A stretch of DNA of 64,000 nucleotides from assembly GCA_965112735.1 (NCBI GenBank), contig OZ218958.1:1116001-1180000 (forward strand), written 5' to 3'. The position numbers were made by a program, and so were the translations under genes. This stretch comes from Phaeosaccion multiseriatum (Eukaryota; Ochrophyta, other classes). Positions 58,583 through 64,000 of the stretch are shown piece after piece. The notes beneath the pieces are model-generated. The model did not search any database. It was not told the DNA's origin and was given only the letters and a program-made list of their open reading frames with translations. Position 1 is the first letter of the stretch. Each line of letters begins with the position of its first letter.

Positions 58583-61500
58583 ATGGCTGACGTCGCTGTT
58601 GCTACGGTTCCGGAAGCACCAGCAGCAGAGGGGGAAGAAGCACCGCTTACTGCAGAGCAGCAGCAGATTCAGAACCCCCGAAACAACACCATCGCCCCAC
58701 GCTCGAGAAGTGGATATGCATGCGCCTCCACGATGCTGATCCGATACCTCTTCCGCAAGCACCCGGAGCTTCTGGACGCTGACTTCAGGACAGCATTTGC
58801 TCCACCGGAGGGGGAAGAGGAGGAAGACGGGGAAGATGGGGAAGAGGAGGAAGCACAGAGGAGAGCAGCAGCAGCCGCAGCAGCCGCCGCACCTGGCGGA
58901 GCGGGTGGTGCCACTGCAGCGGCACAGCAGACGCCGGCTGAGGTGTCGAGAGCAGCGAAAGCCCAAGCAAAGGCCAAGAAGAAGGCTGAGGCGCAGTGGA
59001 CGAAGCGGGTGAAGGCACACTTGATCCAAGCACCTCGGGCGCCGCACCCTTTGCTGTTCCATCTGCTGACAGCCGACGCGTTCTTCGGGTGGCTGCTTGA
59101 AGTCAAGAAGGGGCCGAAGGGCTTATCCAAGGCCGGTGCACAGTCGAAACGCTCTGCACTCTTCAATCTGTACAGAGACTACCATCAGGAGGAGCAGCAC
59201 CGCAAATTGCAAAGCGACCTTGCGACGCTCACCAAGGGGCTGAAGAGGACGATCGCAGGAGAGAAGCAGGAGGGAAATGTCGAAGTCAGAGAAGGGAAGG
59301 CTCCCATGCCGTTCGCTCTCTACCGCGCTCTTGCCAAAGGTAAATTCCCAGCTGTGTGGAGTCAGTGGACAGTGGAAACTAGTGGAGTGGGTGGAGACAA
59401 GTGGCTGATGCATTGACTGCCCCCCACTCACTTCCTAGCCCTGACGCCGTCTTTGGTTGCCACTGTTTCCTTCGCTTGTGTACATCGCAGCAATGCTGAG
59501 CTCGGCAGTCTGTGAGAACGGGCACAGACAGGGCGCCTTTGGCCACCCCTTCCTCGTTCTCTCCTGGAATCTGATGTGCCGCGCCACCAACTGTGTGGAG
59601 ATTTGTCTCGATCATCTCGAGTGGAAGGGGGACGCGCTCTGCGTCTATTTTGGGAAGCAAAAGGGCGACCAGCTGGGAGAGAAGGCCCGACATCCTCGCC
59701 ACGTCTACGCGAATCCAATCATGCCGGAGATCTGCCCCGTCCTCGCGCTTGGTGTTTACCTCCTGAGCTTTGGTTTTGAGAAGAACGCGCTGTTCGCTGG
59801 CAACAATCAGTACGATAGGTATTGCGGCTTCCTCAGACGTACGGCGGCGGCGAACTCGTCCATTTTGGAAGGCATGGGGCTGACTCCAGAGGACCTCGGC
59901 ACTCATTCTGGGCGCAAGGGCGCTGCCTCGCACGTCACAAGCGGCTCGTCCGCTGCTCCCAACCCAATTGCTGTGCAACTTCGAATGGGATGGTCTCTTC
60001 CCGGCGTCCAGGGCATCTACTTCAACCCCATCAATGCAGCAGATCAGTATGTGGGCCGGGCTGCCTCCGGGGCGAACATCTCAGCGAAGGAGTTTGCATT
60101 GCTTCCTCCCTTTTTTCAGCGCCTCAAGGTGGACGGCACAGCGAAGGAGGGCATTGAAGACGTGCTCGCGGGAGCCATTGTGAGCTGCTTCAGGGACGTG
60201 CCGCTGAGATTGAGGAAGGTGGCTGAATTCTGTCTTGCCAGTGTGGTGTACCACGCCGGCTTTCTGCGCAGCACTCTTCAGGAGAATCACCCTCTTTTCA
60301 CGACACAGCTCTTCCGAGATCAAAGGTTGCTGGCGGACCTTTCAGAGCATGTCGTGCTGAAGTATCCGGACGAGACGGACGAGATTTCTGCAACCGGGAT
60401 TCCTCCCCACGTCGTGCAGCTGAGGCAATTCCAAGTCGTGGCGGACAGCGTGGCCTCTCTAGGCGGCAAGCTTGAGGTGTTGGGCCAGACGATCAAGGTC
60501 GACTTGGAGACGCTGATCCGTGACGTTCTGGAGGAGAATGCACAGGCCTCTGGCACTGTCACCAGTCTGGGTGTGAGCAGGGCCCTGCAGACGACCCTCG
60601 ACGCAGCCTTTTCTAAGAGTGGGCTCAGCGACCTTCTCGCGGCTCACCAGGCAGGCACTCTGGGCCTTGGTGAGGGTTCGAGCAGCGCCCCGCCCTCTTC
60701 TTCTTCTTGTGCAGGTGCAGATCAGCCACCTCTGTATCTCTACAACGGCCGGTGGCATACCCTTCCCGAGCACTTTGAGGTCCCTAGCTTCACTGTGCGC
60801 GCTGCTTGGGATGCTTGGATGACAGGCACTCCTCGCCTTCGAGAATTCACGACAGCAGACGTGCAGGGGAGGGCGGAGAAGCGAAGGATGTCAAAATTTT
60901 GCTGTTTGATGGGTGCGATTGAATCCGCGGCGAAAGAAAAGGGGCTCTGGAAGGACAAGCCGACGCTTGAAGAAGCGCGAAGCATGTTTGACGCAGTCAA
61001 AGACGCCTTTGACATCAAGTCTCGTTCTGATTCTCACAAGCGCCGCTTCAATCAGCTGGTGTGGACCACCGTGTATATTTTATGGAGCGCGCAGCAGGCG
61101 GACGCGAAAAAACGGGCGAAGCGGGCGAGGGCGAAGGAAAGTGGCACTGGTGCAGACGAGTCGAAGGAGGGGGATGGAGGTGATAGCGGTGCAGAGGACG
61201 ACGAGGAGGGAGGTGGCAGCAGCAATGCTGCTGCTGCTGCTGCTGCTGCAACAGGAGGAGGCGGAGCCGGAGGAGGACGAGGAGGAAGGGGTGGGGGAAG
61301 GGGGGCCCAAAAAAAACAGCGTACTGGTACTGGTACTGCTTCTGATGCTGCTTCTGCTGCTGCCTCTGATGCGGCCGCTGCGGCCGCTACTGCCGCTGCT
61401 GCCGCGTCAGCAGCGCCGTCGTTGGGCGGCTTGAGAGAGGGAGACATGGCCTTCACATGCTCGTATGGCTGTACTAAGCCCTCGCAAGTCAAGCTGTTCC

Positions 61501-61864
61501 TCTGCCCATCCGAAAGAGCGTGTGGAAACCTCGTGCACCACATGTGCACCGTCGAGTTTTGCGACAGCAAGGGTTTTGTGGAAGGCGATTTTGACTACTA
61601 CTGTAAGCCATGCATGATTGAGGACGGACACTAAGTGTGTCTGTAAATATGAATACCATTGTTATCGTGGTAATACCATTATATCGTCATATCATAGCGT
61701 AGTATATTTTCCCCTGTAGCAGGGGCAGACACACACACAAAAAAAGGAGGGGGGGGGGAAGGGGCGCTACTGGTCCATATTGGGTACTGTACTAAAAATA
61801 CCCACTTTTAAAAAAATTGGGTACTAAAAATACCCACTTTCACCGAGTGGGGCATCTCGCCCCA
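58311..61864 (+). mobile_element. Crypton-like tyrosine-recombinase DNA element (boundaries tentative)
   Basis: A single gene for a Crypton-type recombinase is flanked by related short hairpins: TGGGGCACCTGCCCCA at 58311-58326 and TGGGGCATCTCGCCCCA at 61848-61864. A direct repeat TACTAAAAATACCCACTTT sits near 61791 and 61822. Cryptons lack long terminal inverted repeats, so these hairpins are only candidate ends. The coding region is intact, so the copy may be recent or domesticated. Confidence 0.5.
58583..61634 (+). CDS. Crypton-type tyrosine recombinase with GCR1-like domain and C-terminal Cys/His cluster
   Basis: Predicted site-specific recombinase/transposase. Exons 58583-59339 and 59491-61634, one phase-1 intron, 966 residues. 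The N-terminal ~250 residues hold an Ala/Glu-rich linker and a helical core-binding-like region (RSGYACASTMLIRYLFRK; LFHLLTADAFFGWLLEVKKG). The catalytic domain shows the first Arg in LSWNLMCRATN, the H-x-x-R box in GTHSGRKGAASHVTSG, RMGWSLPGVQGIYFN with the likely nucleophile Tyr, and DQYVGRAASG. PLYLYNGRWHTLPEHFEVPS matches the GCR1-type DNA-binding domain usual for Cryptons, followed by a basic helix region. After a low-complexity Ala/Gly stretch it ends with a Cys/His cluster (CSYGC..C..CGNLVHHMC..C..YYCKPCM), probably a PHD-like zinc finger. Tyr assignment is by motif position only. Confidence 0.83.
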
Positions 61865-61885
61865 CCAAAACCGGTCATCAATAGT

Positions 61886-62336
61886 TTATTGGCCCCCTAA
61901 CGGCGCAGACCCAATATAGGAAAAGAAAAGCTCCTGCACATGGCCTGGGGGCCCAGCAGCAATGGGATCAGGCGTGAGAGAAGAAGGTATTGAGGCTGTG
62001 CTGTGAGCCGACAGCGCCCCTGCCAGTTGGGAGAGGAGGATAGCCACAGGGCTGGTGAACGAGAAGATGGCGATGGTGACAAGACCACCCCATGGCGTGC
62101 CATCATCATCGCCGCCTGTGTGCCTCTGGCAGGAGTTTGTGGACAGCCAGGACCCCGGACCCCATCCAGAAGTATGACGACAGCACGCCTGGTCGTCTGG
62201 GCTCTGGCTCCGCACGAGACCTAAGCATGCGGTCTTGGCCGAGGTGGGGGGCGGAGCCCCAGCCACGACTGGGCCCGGAGGGCGAGAAGTGGGATGGGGG
62301 CGCGTTAGAAGCGGCCCTCAAACGCAACGGCGCCAC
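61886..62336 (-). pseudogene. Possible ZIP/GufA-like transporter fragment
   Basis: On the minus strand one frame gives SGVLAVHKLLPEA, and the next frame, almost directly after, gives GGLVTIAIFSFTSPVAILLS. These resemble the TM4 (HKxPEA) and TM5 (SxxxPxG) segments of ZIP-type transporters, but the frame changes between them without a clear intron and no further segments were found. It may be a decayed fragment or a chance likeness. Confidence 0.25.
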
Positions 62337-62525
62337 CCCCGAGGAGGAGGAGGAGATAAAGCAAGAGCAGGTGAAGGAGTCAGTGCGTACGTGGGGGAGC
62401 GAAGGAGGGAGTAAAATGGGCCAGTGACTGAGTGAGTTTGTGGAGGGAGAGTGAGTGAGTGAGTGCGTGCGTAAATTGAAAACTGAAACTGTAACCTTCC
62501 GGATCGGATCGATCTAAAAAAAAAC

Positions 62526-64000
62526 ATGGCTTGCTTTTCAATGCTTGTGCTGCTGCTGCTGCTGCTGCTATCGCAGCTGCAGGGGCTGATGGCTGACAAG
62601 TGCTCTGAGCTGTGCACGGGAATGCTCAGAGATTTGGAGAGCCACATCGCGGGGGCGTGCTCAAAGGTCAGAGGATCCGCAGCCGTTACAGCGATGGCTC
62701 TTGCTGCTGCTGCCCGTGCGCTTCCGCCTTCCGCCTCCCTGATGTCCTTTACAATGCTTTTCCTTATCCTTCTTGACGCTTTCGCCCTGTCCTGCAGGCC
62801 AAGAGAACACTGCCCAAGCCCAAGGTGTTTAATAGTTGCAAGGTACACAAAAAAAAGAGGAGTAGCAGCAGAGACAGTAGAGGCAGTGGAGGGAGTTTGA
62901 CCGTGATCGATCGGACTGGTGTGAGCAATGCAGCGGCACATACAGTAGAAGCCGTGGAGGGGCTTTGCCCCTCCCACTCTGAGTGGAGCAGGGGTGTGGT
63001 AAGCCTCCTTTCCACATGTATTCTCGCTCTCATCTTCTCCTGCTCTCCCCTCTGTATTGTTTCTTCCGTCTGACCACAGAGCGGCTACACATGGGCATTT
63101 GAGGACATGTGCGAGGAGGCTTGTTTACTGCACGGGACCGGCAGACCGCCCCAGAGTGACGAGGTCCAGAGGTGTCGGGCGATGGACAGGGCCATGCCAA
63201 AGGTGAGGGAGGAGCTGCTCTACTCCACCAAGAAAGGCCCTCGCAGCCGAAGGTTGTTTTAGACCCACCTGCTACAGCTGCTCCACAATTTCCCTCGCCC
63301 TCCTCTCACCCACTAATGATACTCATGAACTCCCGTCCTGCTGGCCCTGCCCTCTGACTGCCACATTATCGCTTCACAGCCTGCCATGCATCAGTTTTGC
63401 TTGGACGGGTACCGCGCTGGTGCTGCCGAAACGCAGTCTCGCCTGAGTGGAGCCATCGGCAGCTTGCCTCCGGACGAGAGGGAGGCGCTCCTGAACAAGA
63501 ATCGGGCAGACTTAGGGACGTCAGCAGCGAGCCTCAACAGAGCCAACGATATGAGGAGGCAGGAGGAAGAGCGACAAAAGAAGCAGCAGCAAAAGAAGCA
63601 AGAAAAGAAGATGAAGGATGAGGGGGATAAGAGGCTGCGCGAAGCCAAGGCGAGGGAGAAGATGGAGGGCCCTACGCATCCGCAGGAGGAGGGAAATGGA
63701 CGGAGAGAGGCGGGAAAGCTGCAAGAGCTGAGGCGAAAAGACGAAGACCGGTTGTGGCAAAGGCAAGCGCAGGAGCTGGCAGCAGAGGAGAGGAGGAAGA
63801 AGAAGGAGAAGGAAGAGCAGGAGGCACGGCAGCAGCAAGAGCACGAAGAGCACCAGCACCTACCAGAGGAGCAAGGTCGCACTGCGGAGCAGAGAGAGGC
63901 ACTGCAGAAGAGAAAGCGTCTCGAAAGGCAGGAGGACCAACGCAAAAAGAAGATGGAACAGCTGCGGCAAGAGCAGGAGGGGCCCGGGGTGACAAGCACG
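62526..64000 (+). CDS. Secreted Cys-rich/coiled-coil protein (3' end outside window)
   Basis: Function unknown. Exons: 62526-62666, 62798-62842, 63080-63202, 63380 to beyond the window end, all phase 0. A strong signal peptide ([20 protein letters not shown]) is followed by a small Cys-rich head (CSELC, GACSK, NSCK, DMCEEAC, QRCRAMD, HQFCLDGYRAG) with seven to nine Cys. Then comes a long Glu/Lys/Gln/Arg-rich stretch (residues ~115 onward) with heptad-like character, predicted coiled coil. The frame is open at the window edge. A secreted or endomembrane filament-forming protein is possible; that is inference. Confidence 0.65.

Noticed and set aside
62318-62977. Minus-strand 219-codon frame opposite the partial secreted gene
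   Set aside because: It lies antisense to the signal-peptide and Cys exons, whose phases close, and has no recognisable motif.

Overview
This window is a piece of nuclear DNA from a eukaryote. Nearly every gene is split by GT-AG introns, and reading frame and splice phase close exactly across each model below (one intron uses GC-AG). The proteins are a ZIP metal transporter, a plastid EGY-type site-2 protease, an RBBP6/Mpe1 RNA-processing protein, a FUN14 protein and a secreted alpha-carbonic anhydrase. The EGY protease has a signal peptide ending just before a phenylalanine (LTGF), and a secreted protein carries APTxAPT repeats. Both suggest an alga with a red-lineage secondary plastid, most likely a photosynthetic stramenopile. 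The species cannot be named. Introns are packed with simple repeats (TCAC, CCCT, CCCTCA, CCTA, GTGA, GGCA).

Layout. 1-650: no gene recognised. 650-3979 (-): ZIP transporter with a striking palindrome cluster upstream. 5140-10088 (-): EGY-like M50 protease, 9 exons, divergent from 10554-21887 (+): RBBP6/Mpe1 homologue (DWNN, zinc knuckle, RING), 7 exons. 22531-23512 (+): FUN14-domain protein with an EF-hand-like loop. 24247-26478 (-): PAP2-like membrane phosphatase, divergent across 205 bp from 26684-48039 (+): a giant protein of about 3,100 residues in roughly 30 exons. It is a long tandem helical-repeat (TPR-like) array followed by acidic and Ala-rich segments and a triplicated C-terminal module. 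I do not recognise it as a named family.

48423-48738 (-): a small coding-like segment broken at a telomere-like repeat. 49983-55145 (+): secreted Cys-rich/APT-repeat protein, 13 exons, some in fresh tandem duplication. It converges on 55910-58073 (-): an alpha-carbonic anhydrase whose C-terminal tail carries the same Cys module as that neighbour. A MITE-like inverted-repeat structure lies between the two stop codons. 58311-61864: a Crypton-like tyrosine-recombinase element. 62526 to the window end (+): partial secreted Cys-rich/coiled-coil protein.

The most unusual signals are several short motifs scattered through unrelated genes on both strands (above all TGTATCACCAACTG), introns whose two ends carry complementary simple repeats, the giant helical-repeat protein, and the Cys module shared by two convergent secreted genes. 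All gene models are hand-built from sequence; none has transcript support here.
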